Positions 43,100 through 52,238 of a stretch of 64,000 nt of DNA are shown piece after piece; position 1 is the stretch's first letter; each line of letters begins with the position of its first letter. The notes beneath the pieces were generated by a model. The model was not told the DNA's origin. It was given only the letters and a program-made list of their open reading frames with translations, and ran no database searches. A program made the position numbers and the translations under genes. Source of the stretch: JACKFE01 sp050248735 (GTDB lineage: Bacteria > Nitrospirota > Nitrospiria > Nitrospirales > UBA8639); contig JBFWRU010000015.1 in NCBI GenBank assembly GCA_050248735.1, positions 7,135-71,134 on the forward strand, written 5' to 3'.

Positions 43100-44044
43100 A
43101 TGAAAAATGCACATTATGACCTGAGACGGATTTCCATCTGTTCCCTCGTGGTAGCGCTTGTCATCTTCGGGATGACAAGCGGTGTCCAGGCCTTTGATCT
43201 GGGGGATGCCTTGAAACAGTTAGGGAAACCTGAAGAAGGCAGCACGAATGTAGCCGAAGAAGGTACCCAGGAGAAAAAAACTGACAGGAAGCCCCCCTCG
43301 CTGGCAGACCTGGCCGGTCTGGTGAAAGGGACGTCCACCGAAGAGGAAATAGCCATTGGGCAAGAAATTGCCGGACGTCTGCTTGGAGCCGTTCCCCTCG
43401 TTCAGGATGATCAACTTCAAGTTTATGTTAATAAAGTAGGAAAATGGGTCAGTTTGCAAAGTGGACGATCAGACCTGGATTGGTATTTTGGTGTGCTGGA
43501 TTCCGACGACATCAATGCCTTTGCGGCGCCTGGCGGCTTTATCTTTCTAACAAAAGGCTTGTATCGAAAACTGAATACAGAGGCTGAATTGGCTGGAGTG
43601 TTGGGCCATGAGATCGGGCATGTCATTAAACAACACCATCTGACCATTATTAAAAAAAGTCAAGCCATCGACATGGGAAGCAGTCTGTTCTCCAAAAAGC
43701 TTCGCAAGATGAAAAATGAACAAGTCAAGGAGGCGATGAATAACCTGATTGGAAGTGGCGCGGAAGTGATGGCTCGCGGGTTGGATAAAGATGCCGAGTA
43801 TCAGGCCGACCGCATTGGAGTGGTGCTGGCCACGCGAGCGGGATATGACTCCTACGGCCTGCCGATGGTGTTACAGGAAATCGGTCATGCCGGCCTCAAT
43901 GACAACACGGTGGATTTGCTATTTAAGACTCACCCGCATCCCGATACGCGATTGGCCGAATTGGGAGGTGCCATGGGAGAAACTTTTGATGCATATGACG
44001 AAGGAAAAACCGTGAAAGACCGTCTTTATATCTTGAATAAATAA
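43100..44044 (+). CDS. M48-family zinc metalloprotease, periplasmic
   Basis: A protein of 314 residues. The signal peptide (ISICSLVVALVIFGMTSGVQ) suggests export. The M48 core contains the zinc motif LGHEIGHVIKQHH (HExxH) and the third ligand Glu in DAEYQADRIGVVLATRAGYD, plus the closing THPHPDTRLAEL. Related to LoiP/YfgC-type proteases in envelope quality control. The pairing with a secreted SH3 protein suggests that one partner guides the protease to the wall; this is inference. Confidence 0.9.
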   Translation: MKNAHYDLRRISICSLVVALVIFGMTSGVQAFDLGDALKQLGKPEEGSTNVAEEGTQEKKTDRKPPSLADLAGLVKGTSTEEEIAIGQEIAGRLLGAVPLVQDDQLQVYVNKVGKWVSLQSGRSDLDWYFGVLDSDDINAFAAPGGFIFLTKGLYRKLNTEAELAGVLGHEIGHVIKQHHLTIIKKSQAIDMGSSLFSKKLRKMKNEQVKEAMNNLIGSGAEVMARGLDKDAEYQADRIGVVLATRAGYDSYGLPMVLQEIGHAGLNDNTVDLLFKTHPHPDTRLAELGGAMGETFDAYDEGKTVKDRLYILNK

Positions 44045-44159
44045 TCGGGCTTCAGAGGTGACACGTTTACAAGTTCAGAATTCACGGCGAGGTCCATGAA
44101 GATTAAGGGGAAGGCGAGGTAGCCTGTTTCAGTAAACCCCGATCTTCAAAAAATGGTTT

Positions 44160-45518
44160 TTAAATCTCAATTCCATATTCCTTGATCTTATATTGGAGAG
44201 ACCTCACACTGATTCCTAGCAGTTTTGCTGCCTGTTCCCGATGATGGGTGACTTCCACAAGCGTCCGGCGGATGACTTCTCTTTCTATATCTTCGAGAGG
44301 TGTTCCGAGGGTAATCGCCATGGTGTTCCCGGGCTTCACACTCGTTCGAATTTCTTCCGGTAAATGATCGGGCTGAACCGAATGTTCCTTCACGGTCACG
44401 ACCAGACGTTCGATGACATTCCGGAGCTGACGAATATTTCCCGGCCATTGGTATTGGATCAGAAATCTTAAAGAAGAGAGGGAAAGGGTTTTGAGCTGAA
44501 TCTGGTGCCTCCGGGCAAACTCCTTAAGAAAATAGTCGATCAGGACCGGGATATCCTCACGACGTTCTCGTAAGGGAGGGAGGTGGATCGGCACCACATT
44601 AATGCGATAGTAGAGATCTTCACGGAATTGGCCGTTTTCAACCAAATGAGCCAAATTGCGATTAGTGGCGGCAATAATCCTGGCATTGACGGTGATAAGG
44701 CTTTTCCCTCCAAGCCGCCGAAATTCCCCGGTTTCCAGCACCCGCAGAAAATCCACTTGCGCTTTTAATGGGAGTTCGCCTATCTCATCCAGAAAGAGCG
44801 TCCCTTCATCGGCCAATTCAAATCGGCCTGGCTTGGTGCCAACCGCTCCGGAAAAGGCGCCTTTTTCGTACCCGAATAATTCGCTTTCGAAAAGAGATTC
44901 CGGGAGGGCCCCACAATTCATCGGGATAAATGGGCCATGAGCCCTTCGGCTTTTTTGATGAATACCACGTGCCACTAACTCTTTGCCTGTTCCACTTTCC
45001 CCGCCGATTAAAATCGTGACGTCATTTTTGGCAACCATGGCAATAACTTTGTGAATTCGACTCATTGCTTCACTTTCACCGATCATTTCCTCGATGCGTT
45101 TCTGAACCTCGAGTTGGTGACGGAGGTCCTGATTTTCCGCTGCCAGCCTCTGACGGTCCAAGGCTTTTTTGACCACAATAGAAAATCGATCGCGGTCGAT
45201 GGGTTTGGTGAGGAAATCGTAAGCGCCCAATCGCATGGCTTCCACTGCGGTCTCAATGGAACCATAGGCGGTGATGACGATAATTTCTGTAGCAGGCCAA
45301 CGGGATTTCACTTGCTCAACCAGGGCGATTCCTCCGATTCCCGGCATTCTTACGTCAGTAATCAGGAGATCACTCGGTGATTCTGTCATTAACGCCAAAG
45401 CAGATTCCGCCGACTCGGCTCCCTGGGCGCGGTAACCGGCCTTCTCCAATATCGTCACTAAGGCGTTACGAATATTGACTTCGTCGTCGACAATAAGCAC
45501 GTGGATTTCCTGTCTCAT
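44160..45518 (-). CDS. NtrC-family sigma-54-dependent response regulator
   Basis: A protein of 452 residues with the full three-domain layout. The receiver domain has the phospho-acceptor Asp in LLITDVRMPG and Lys in FLTKPID. The AAA+ domain has Walker A GGESGTGKELVARG, the sigma-54 contact loop ELFGYEKGAFSGAVG (GAFSGA instead of the usual GAFTGA), Walker B GTLFLDEIGELP and the arginine fingers in FREDLYYRINV. The C-terminal Fis-type HTH is EQAAKLLGISVRSLQYKIKE. It overlaps its sensor kinase by four bases. Target promoters are unknown. Confidence 0.95.
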   Translation of the reverse strand: MRQEIHVLIVDDEVNIRNALVTILEKAGYRAQGAESAESALALMTESPSDLLITDVRMPGIGGIALVEQVKSRWPATEIIVITAYGSIETAVEAMRLGAYDFLTKPIDRDRFSIVVKKALDRQRLAAENQDLRHQLEVQKRIEEMIGESEAMSRIHKVIAMVAKNDVTILIGGESGTGKELVARGIHQKSRRAHGPFIPMNCGALPESLFESELFGYEKGAFSGAVGTKPGRFELADEGTLFLDEIGELPLKAQVDFLRVLETGEFRRLGGKSLITVNARIIAATNRNLAHLVENGQFREDLYYRINVVPIHLPPLRERREDIPVLIDYFLKEFARRHQIQLKTLSLSSLRFLIQYQWPGNIRQLRNVIERLVVTVKEHSVQPDHLPEEIRTSVKPGNTMAITLGTPLEDIEREVIRRTLVEVTHHREQAAKLLGISVRSLQYKIKEYGIEI

Positions 45519-46909
45519 ATACTCTTCATGGGGATGGTAGGAGAGTGGATGGACACCGGTAGACTCAGGACAACGGATGTTCCCTCACCGGGAAGACCTG
45601 TCACATCAATCCGGCCTCCGTGATTTTGCAAAATTCGATGGGCGACAGCCAAGCCAAGGCCGGTTCCGGTTTCTTTCGTGGTATAAAATGGATCGAAGAT
45701 ATGGACAAGCGATTGAGAGTCGATGCCTTGTCCGGTATCCTGAACGGTGATTTCAACCCAATGACGCGCTTGTCTTTCCCGTTCTTGGACGCTAATACGA
45801 CAGACTCCACCTGCCGACATGGCCTGAAATGCATTGATCACGATATTAATGAGAGCCTGTGTGATTTGTGTTTCGTCACCCTGGACCTCCGGAAGATCCG
45901 TTGGGACCGAAACATGAAGCTCTTGATTTCTGTCCTCGGCCTCATGTTGTAACAATTGTGTGACATGTGACACGATCGACAGAATATTTACTTCCTGAAA
46001 CTGAGCGGGCCGTGATTGTGTATATCGCATAATATTATCCAAAATAGCGGACAGGCGGCTTAATTCGGCGTTCAATACTTGGAAATATTCATTGGCCCGA
46101 TCGGATACGTCGGTAGTCTCCCGCAGTTCTACTTCCAACAAATGAAGGTTGAGGTCCAGGGCACTGAGAGGATTACGAAGTTCATGGGCGACACCGGCTG
46201 ACAAGGTATGCAACGCTGCAAGTCTTTGAGCATCATTCACCTGTCTCTCCAGAGCCAGCCATTCCGTCACATCGTGCAGTTGAAAAATCATCCCTGCGGA
46301 TTTTCCATCGTCTCCGGTCAATTCAACATTGCTGATACGAATTGTCCTGACCTCTCCCTTGTTTGAGTCGAAGGTGATTTCTTTGGAATGCATGGATCCG
46401 CCATGGTGAAGGATTTGAGCAAGGATCACTTGAATGGGATGCCCCTCCCCAAACACCACATCGTAATGCTTGCCCAAGAGAGAAGCTGTAGGGCGGTCGA
46501 GGATCGTTTCGGCTGTTGGATTGGCTGCGGTAATAATTCCCTCTTCACTAACCGTCAATACACCGGTCGGGATACTTTCCAGGATGTGCCGGGCCAGGCC
46601 TTTGACTTCTTCGAGATTTTCTTTGGTATTGGCGTAATGCAAATAAGTGACGACTGCCGTGATGCCTACCCCGCCGACTAAGAAGAGCAGGAGGGTGATC
46701 GCGATCAAATCCCGACGAGATTGTCCGACCGCAGCATTCAATTCCGACGCGCCGGTCTTGCCTTCAGTCATGCCCACAACCATATCCTGATGTTCCAAAC
46801 TGAAGGCCAACAACACGCCAATTACAACAGCCACAATGAGAAGGGTGGCCACGATTTGGCGAACAAGGCCGTTCTGGAAAAGCGGTGTTTTAGGGCGTGG
46901 ACGGAACAT
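45515..46909 (-). CDS. Membrane sensor histidine kinase with PAS domain
   Basis: A protein of 464 residues. Two membrane helices (VATLLIVAVVIGVLLAFSLE and IAITLLLFLVGGVGITAVV) enclose a short periplasmic loop of about 35 residues, too small for a sensor domain. A PAS domain follows (ESIPTGVLTVSEEGIITAAN), then the H-box LSAGVAHELRNPLSALDLNL and an HATPase domain (VINAFQAM, DTGQGIDSQ, TGLGLAVAHRIL). Sensing is probably by the PAS domain or the membrane. Cognate regulator is the overlapping downstream gene. Confidence 0.94.
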   Translation of the reverse strand: MFRPRPKTPLFQNGLVRQIVATLLIVAVVIGVLLAFSLEHQDMVVGMTEGKTGASELNAAVGQSRRDLIAITLLLFLVGGVGITAVVTYLHYANTKENLEEVKGLARHILESIPTGVLTVSEEGIITAANPTAETILDRPTASLLGKHYDVVFGEGHPIQVILAQILHHGGSMHSKEITFDSNKGEVRTIRISNVELTGDDGKSAGMIFQLHDVTEWLALERQVNDAQRLAALHTLSAGVAHELRNPLSALDLNLHLLEVELRETTDVSDRANEYFQVLNAELSRLSAILDNIMRYTQSRPAQFQEVNILSIVSHVTQLLQHEAEDRNQELHVSVPTDLPEVQGDETQITQALINIVINAFQAMSAGGVCRISVQERERQARHWVEITVQDTGQGIDSQSLVHIFDPFYTTKETGTGLGLAVAHRILQNHGGRIDVTGLPGEGTSVVLSLPVSIHSPTIPMKSI

Positions 46910-47055
46910 TCTTTTTCTCTTTTTTTGCCGATTTCTTCAAAACCCCCCTTTGAAATCCTTATCTATATCTTCACTATTAACATAGGCCAAGAAAGAGGAG
47001 AGGCGCAATGTTGGACAGTGTGGACAGGGATACGTAACCCTCGTCTCGAACCTGT

Positions 47056-47385
47056 TTATTCGCGATGCCAAAAGCATCTTGTGCATTTTCCCACCCTGAA
47101 GTGTGATTGGTTTCGCCGCCGCCGTTTTCTTCTGACATGATCACAGGTCCCCGTCTGAAGCTTGATCATCACGGTTTTGGCCATGAGGTTATTCGGGTAG
47201 ATGTTCAGAATGCGCTTACATTCTTCCTTGGCTTTTCCGTACCTTCGGTTGGCTAAGAGAAGAAACATGAGAAAATAGCGATATTGGATCACCGTACAAT
47301 TTTTGTTGATTAACCGCCTCAGCATAGCCTCCTGGCTATTGATCCAGGCTTCATACGAGTGGTTCAAATTAAAATGTGAGAGCAT
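47056..47385 (-). CDS. Small TPR-like protein
   Basis: A protein of 109 residues, with AGGAAGG eight bases before the ATG. One clear TPR unit is present (YGKAKEECKRILNIYPNNLM), preceded by a helix that may form another. The C-terminus is very basic (HVRRKRRRRNQSHF) with Cys/His residues. A protein-protein adaptor is possible. It may be the rest of a longer gene; the basic tail could be frameshifted sequence. Confidence 0.55.
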   Translation of the reverse strand: MLSHFNLNHSYEAWINSQEAMLRRLINKNCTVIQYRYFLMFLLLANRRYGKAKEECKRILNIYPNNLMAKTVMIKLQTGTCDHVRRKRRRRNQSHFRVGKCTRCFWHRE

Positions 47386-47663
47386 GGTCTTGCCCTTCCT
47401 GAGATAACTGATTGGATTTCAGGACTATTATGGAAGAAGTGGCTTCATGGTCTATTCAGTCCCTTGCTCATTTCCGCTTGTTGGGACATATGCTTCCTGA
47501 GTCAGATTTGGGGTGAAAACTTTCATTGATTGGGCAACCAACTGCTGAAGGTCACATGTTTTGGGGGAGCCCGAGGCATGTGCAGCCATCATTGCTACTT
47601 TTGTATGGCGTCAAGACAATTTTTGATCATCATGATGACCAGTGGAAAGCCGTCTGAGCTTTG

Positions 47664-47860
47664 CTACGCGGTCAACGGTTCGAGAATTTCCATTCCGTCC
47701 ATCAATGGCATATGGGAATCCGTGAGTACCAAATCGAAATACCCTTTCTTGAGTTTCTCGAGAGCCGTAGCACCATTCACCCCCTGACAGCATTCGCACC
47801 CTTCTGTCTGCAGAATCTTGCAAGGCAAACGTCGGATAAAAAGGTATAGTCTAGGATTGC
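47664..47860 (-). pseudogene. Decayed CheY-like response regulator
   Basis: On the minus strand the frame ending at TAG 47666-47664 reads IRRLPCKILQTEGCECC, ATALEKLKKGYFDLVLTDSH and MPLMDGMEILEPL, the receiver-domain signature with the phospho-acceptor Asp in LVLTDSHMP. After the stop the same frame continues as FPLVIMMIKN, like beta-strand 4 of a receiver. The N-terminal DD motif and the C-terminal Lys motif are not in frame. The remnant is broken by a stop and probable shifts. Confidence 0.6.
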
Positions 47861-48356
47861 CTCATTAAGAAATTCGCAAAGGATGTGGTCTTGTTTCCAG
47901 ATAGAACGTAATCTTTCCGTCAATAGCATTGACCCTCTGTGTTTTCCGCATAACCTGAATCGTAATCGGCCGGTACCCTACTGCTCACCAAGACGTTTCC
48001 AAACTCAAGAGGTATCAAAGTGCAGTGTTGGTGCAAGAGTATCTTGAATGAAATATTCTCAGGTAGGGGTGGCAATGAGCTCATGCTTAAGGACAATCCC
48101 ATAGAACTAGAGACTGTCTCCAGGTGGCATACAGTTAATGCTGTTTTGTGGAACCACCTCCCTCATGCCCTTCCCTTAAGTTATTTTTGACTTTGGCATT
48201 CTCATGGAAGTTTTCTGCCGGTTATGAACAGTATTGTGAGCAATGGATGTGCCAAATGATATCGAGGCAGTAAAGGTTCAGTTTTCTTAGAAAGAACGTA
48301 CTTTTGAGAAGTTTTGCTACCTCGAATTCTGTCTGACGGCATTTCGTCCGGGTTGG

Positions 48357-48375
48357 ATGCGCAAAATTTGCATGC
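48357..48375. repeat. Palindromic site, copy 1
   Basis: ATGCGCAAAATTTGCATGC: nine-base arms about one central A with one mismatched pair. Its centre lies 99 bp from the centre of copy 2. Probably a dimeric regulator operator; the binder is unknown. Confidence 0.5.
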
Positions 48376-48455
48376 AGTCAAAACATTTGTAAGGCAACAC
48401 TACTGGAAATCTCTTCTTGCACCACAAATATGACGGTATTGGAGTGTTCTATATG

Positions 48456-48474
48456 GCATGCAAAATTTGCATGC
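48456..48474. repeat. Palindromic site, copy 2 (perfect)
   Basis: GCATGCAAAATTTGCATGC: perfect nine-base arms around one central A. A good candidate operator, about 770 bp before the first Ehr-like gene. Confidence 0.55.
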
Positions 48475-48712
48475 ACTTGTAATCGTATTCTCAAGGAGAA
48501 AAAACTCTGAACAGTTAGGATTTTTTTATGGCGCTTTCGAATAGTCTTTTTGGTGATGACGGTTTATCGGTTGAAGAGAGTTGATGTTTCATGAAAAACG
48601 TGTGGATGCCAATGAAGTTTAGTACAACCATAAAATCCTAAACATATTGCTTTCGATCCCTAGGGTTGGAAAGGTTACGAAACTGTTAAGCCTACTACGA
48701 TCTCCAGCAGCG

Positions 48713-48731
48713 GTATGCAACATTTGCAGTT
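48713..48731. repeat. Palindromic site, degenerate copy 3
   Basis: GTATGCAACATTTGCAGTT keeps the TGCAA and TTTGCA core of the two better copies but has mismatched outer bases. Included because it lies in the same stretch. Confidence 0.3.
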
Positions 48732-49059
48732 ATTCATCGTACTTGGTTGTTTCTTTGAATTTGAAATTCGGCCATTTTCATTTTTAGGGGTGTATTTGCC
48801 TGAGTATTGCAAAAATATCGTGGCACAGAAGGATAAATGTTCAAGGTATAGCTTTTGCAGCCACTACTGATTATCTGTGATGGGCGATTGATTGACGAAA
48901 CATTTCACTTACTTCCAAGCGAGTCGGCAATCCTCACCATCGCAACGGAATTGGATAACATCACAATGAGCCTTGGCTAGCCGTCAAAGAATACCAACAT
49001 GATGAAATCCCATGATGACCAAAGCGAGGGCCTATGTTCGTTGAAGACGAAAGCGCCGG

Positions 49060-49245
49060 ATGAATGATTTGGCGTTTGGCGATTTCAAGGTCTGGTGGAT
49101 TGTTGGTGAGTCTAAATACTCAACTGCTTCTCTTAATTGTCGTCATAATCCTTCCATACTCTTGTTGAGCGGTCTAGATAATTTTTCTATGCACATTCCT
49201 TCTGGGAATGTGGTGGAAGAAAGTGATGCTGTAATCCAGGAATGA
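49060..49245 (+). CDS. Doubtful 61-residue upstream ORF
   Basis: Its stop codon overlaps the ATG of the HyfB-like gene (ATGA), which has only AGGA touching its own start. This could be a leader for coupled translation, or chance. The peptide is polar, has no membrane segment and resembles no known protein. Confidence 0.25.
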   Translation: MNDLAFGDFKVWWIVGESKYSTASLNCRHNPSILLLSGLDNFSMHIPSGNVVEESDAVIQE

Positions 49246-51272
49246 CGGTCCTTCTGCTATTTGCTTTACTGCTGGCCTATTCATGTGGGATGTTGCTCCC
49301 GCTCTGTTTTACAAGTCGGCCGCATATTCAGAATGTCACTGCGCACGGATCGGCTGTCGTGGCGAGCGGTCTTGGGATTGCCCTTGGTCTGGCAGGTCTA
49401 TTGACGCCTGAACCCCTTATCCTGTCCCTGCCTTCTTCTATTCCTCTTTTGGCGTTTTCTCTCCGGCTCGATGCCCTAGCAGGGTTTTTTGTCCTCACGA
49501 TTTCTCTTGTGGGATTGGCGGTGTCTATCTTTGCGAATGGCTACGTCCGTGAATTTTACGAACGAATTCCTATCAGTCTCCTCGGCCTCCTCTATAACGG
49601 ATTTCTGCTGTCCATGGTCCTGGTCGTGATGGCCGATAATGCCTTCTTCTTTCTCATCGTGTGGGAATTGATGTCCCTCATTTCGTATTTTCTCGTGGTG
49701 GCTGAACATGAAAAACCCGATGTCCGTTTTGCCGGATTATTTTACTTAATTATGACCCATGTGGGCACGGCATTTATTTTGGTGACCTTTCTCATGTTTT
49801 ACCAGGAGACGGGATCGTTTGCGTTTGAGACGTTTCGAAGCGGAGAACAATCTCTGCCGGAAGGGTTGCGGACGTTGGTCTTTTGGACCGCCTTAATCGG
49901 ATTTGGAGCCAAAGCGGGAATAGTGCCTCTTCATGTGTGGTTGCCCTATGCCCATCCGGCCGCACCGTCCCATGTCTCCGCATTGATGTCAGGTGTCATG
50001 ATTAAAACGGCGATTTATGGACTCCTCCGAGTGTATTTTGACTTTCTGGGAGATCCATTCCCCTGGTGGTGGGGATTTGTGATCTTGTCGGTGGGCACGG
50101 TGTCTGCGGTGCTTGGAGTGATGTATGCCCTGATGGAACATGACTTGAAACGTCTCCTCGCCTTTCATAGCGTCGAAAACATCGGAATCATTTTAATGGG
50201 ACTTGGAACAGCTATGGTGTTTTATGCTTATAACCTTCCCCATCTGGCGGCGTTGGGCATCATCGCCGGACTGTACCATACCATCAATCACGCGGTGTTT
50301 AAGGCGTTGCTTTTTATGGGTGCCGGATCCCTTCTGTACGCCACCCACACTCGGAACATGGAAGAATATGGAGGGCTGCTTCGACGGATGCCATGGACGG
50401 GTTTGTTTTTCCTCATTGGTGCCGTTTCCATTTCCGCTCTCCCACCGACGAATGGATTTGTCAGCGAATGGCTGGTCTTCCAGGGGCTCTTTTTAAGTTT
50501 GGAGCTCCCTTCACTGTTTTTGAAATTGATGCTTCCCATCGCTGCAGCCCTGCTGGCTCTGACCGGCGCATTGGCTCTGGCCTGTTTTGTCAAGGCGTTC
50601 GGCATTTCCTTTCTGGCTCTTCCTCGAAGCTCTCACGCTCGAAAAGCGCAAGAGGTTCCTGTCCCGATGCGCATCGGAATGGGAGTTCTGGCCGGCCTCT
50701 GTCTGGTGTTGGGTTTAAGCCCCACAGTCGTGGTGCCCCTGCTTGATCGGGTGAGCGAACCCTTTGTGGGGATATCGATTGCAGGGCGAATGTTTGAAAT
50801 GGGTGGATGGACACTTGCCCCGGTGAGCGGTGAGTTTTCAAGTCTCTCCACTCCCGTTCTGGCGATTGTCTTGGTCGGTCTCACGGGATTGGGGTGGGGA
50901 CTGGCCTATGTTCTGGGAGGGAAGGGGAAAACGCGGTTTTATAAAACGTGGGGGTGTGGTTTGAATGGGACGGCACGAATGGAATATACCGCGACCGGTT
51001 TCGTTCAGCCCATCAAGCGAGTGTTCAGCACTATTTATCAACCGACGGTGAAACTCGAAACGGAATTTCTTGAGGAGTCCCACTATTTCGCCAAACGGAG
51101 ACATTTCGAATTTTCCATTGAGCCAATTTTTCTGAAGTATTTGTATCATCCGATTGTGAATTTCTTTTCAACCTTGGCGGATCGGTCTCGTGTGATTCAA
51201 GGGGGAAGTTTGTCTTTATACCTGGCTTATATTTTTGTCACGTTGGTGCTCTTACTGGTGATCATGGGGTAG
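49242..51272 (+). CDS. HyfB/NuoL-like proton-translocating antiporter subunit
   Basis: A protein of 676 residues, hydrophobic throughout, of the proton-conducting membrane transporter (NuoL/HyfB/HycC) family. Typical blocks: NAFFFLIVWELMSLISYFLV (the Glu of membrane helix 5), FGAKAGIVPLHVWLPYAHPA (helix 7-8 Lys) and DLKRLLAFHSVENIGIILMG. The long C-terminal part with EYTATGFVQPIKRVF matches HyfB rather than NuoL. It should form one proton channel of the membrane arm. First gene of a seven-gene cluster with tight spacing: HyfC starts 11 bp later. Confidence 0.93.
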   Translation: MTVLLLFALLLAYSCGMLLPLCFTSRPHIQNVTAHGSAVVASGLGIALGLAGLLTPEPLILSLPSSIPLLAFSLRLDALAGFFVLTISLVGLAVSIFANGYVREFYERIPISLLGLLYNGFLLSMVLVVMADNAFFFLIVWELMSLISYFLVVAEHEKPDVRFAGLFYLIMTHVGTAFILVTFLMFYQETGSFAFETFRSGEQSLPEGLRTLVFWTALIGFGAKAGIVPLHVWLPYAHPAAPSHVSALMSGVMIKTAIYGLLRVYFDFLGDPFPWWWGFVILSVGTVSAVLGVMYALMEHDLKRLLAFHSVENIGIILMGLGTAMVFYAYNLPHLAALGIIAGLYHTINHAVFKALLFMGAGSLLYATHTRNMEEYGGLLRRMPWTGLFFLIGAVSISALPPTNGFVSEWLVFQGLFLSLELPSLFLKLMLPIAAALLALTGALALACFVKAFGISFLALPRSSHARKAQEVPVPMRIGMGVLAGLCLVLGLSPTVVVPLLDRVSEPFVGISIAGRMFEMGGWTLAPVSGEFSSLSTPVLAIVLVGLTGLGWGLAYVLGGKGKTRFYKTWGCGLNGTARMEYTATGFVQPIKRVFSTIYQPTVKLETEFLEESHYFAKRRHFEFSIEPIFLKYLYHPIVNFFSTLADRSRVIQGGSLSLYLAYIFVTLVLLLVIMG

Positions 51273-51283
51273 GGCGTATTCAG

Positions 51284-52237
51284 ATGACGGCCGTTGAATT
51301 CTTGCTCATCTTTTTGCAAATCATTCTCGTGTTGGGGCTTTCACCTTTGATCGTGGGTGTCATCAGACGAGTTAAAGCCCATCTGCAATGCCGGCATGGG
51401 GCCAATGTGTTTCAGCCCTACGCGGATCTTGCCAAACTGTTTCGCAAAGAGCCGGTCATCTCTACGACAGCCTCGTGGATCTTTCCCGCCACGCCGTACA
51501 TCCTGTTTTCCTCGACGTTGGCGGCCAGTCTGCTTGTCCCTACCATTATCGCGCCCATGCCGCTCAATTTCGCCGGAAATATTATTGCGCTGGTCTATCT
51601 TCTGGCCTTAGGGACTTTTTTCCTGATGCTGGCGGGCCTGGATGCCGGGTCCGCTTTTGGTGGAATGGGCAGCAGTCGCGAGTCTATCGTGGCCTCGCTG
51701 ACGGAACCGGCCCTGATTCTGTCCTTGTTTGCCGTGGCCCTCACGGCCGGCTCGGCTAATATCAGCATCATTGTGCACAAGACGGCGATCCTGCAGGGCA
51801 TCGTGCTGGATCCTCCGCCTCATTTCATGGCTTTGGTGGCGCTGTTTATCATCACGCTGGCCGAAACCGGCCGTGTGCCGGTGGATAACCCGGCGACGCA
51901 TTTGGAATTGACCATGATTCATGAAGCCATGATTTTGGAATACTCAGGGCGATATCTGGCTCTGGTTGAATGGGCAGCAGGAATCAAGCTCGTGATTTTT
52001 CTGACGTTGCTGGCCAATATTTTTGCGCCGTGGGGCATCGCCACTGTCTTGTCCCCGTCAGCTCTGGGCTTGGGCTTGTTGGTCTATGTGGGGAAAGTTG
52101 TGGGATTGGCGGTAGTGATTGGTGTATTTGAATGTATGTTTGCCAAATTGCGGTTATTTCGTGTGACGGAATTACTGGGGGCTGCCTTTGTTCTGTCATT
52201 ATTAGCCTTGGTGTTCTTTTATATCCTGCGGGTGTGA
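51284..52237 (+). CDS. HyfC/HycD/NuoH-like membrane subunit
   Basis: A protein of 317 residues. Family blocks: the basic loop RVKAHLQCRHGANVFQPYAD with LAKLFRKEPVI, and the highly conserved ETGRVPVDNPATHLELTMIH with EAMILEYSG, closest to hydrogenase-4/3 subunits rather than NuoH. The quinone-chamber-like loop glutamates are kept. It joins the peripheral Fe-S subunits to the proton-pumping arm. The next gene starts two bases after the stop. Confidence 0.93.
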   Translation: MTAVEFLLIFLQIILVLGLSPLIVGVIRRVKAHLQCRHGANVFQPYADLAKLFRKEPVISTTASWIFPATPYILFSSTLAASLLVPTIIAPMPLNFAGNIIALVYLLALGTFFLMLAGLDAGSAFGGMGSSRESIVASLTEPALILSLFAVALTAGSANISIIVHKTAILQGIVLDPPPHFMALVALFIITLAETGRVPVDNPATHLELTMIHEAMILEYSGRYLALVEWAAGIKLVIFLTLLANIFAPWGIATVLSPSALGLGLLVYVGKVVGLAVVIGVFECMFAKLRLFRVTELLGAAFVLSLLALVFFYILRV

Positions 52238-52238
52238 C

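Larger units (their letters stand above)
47880..49241. other. Gene-poor stretch with palindromic sites before the Ehr-like operon
   Basis: About 1.36 kb without a convincing gene; composition is more AT-rich than the neighbours. It holds three palindrome-like sites (listed separately). A 61-codon frame (49060-49245) touches the next start. The stretch may be a regulatory region plus decayed coding DNA. Confidence 0.5.

Noticed and set aside
48451..48475. Possible sigma-54 promoter (TGGCA ... TTTGCA)
   Set aside because: The spacing between the GG and GC elements is 12 bases instead of 10, and the sequence is better explained as a palindrome.
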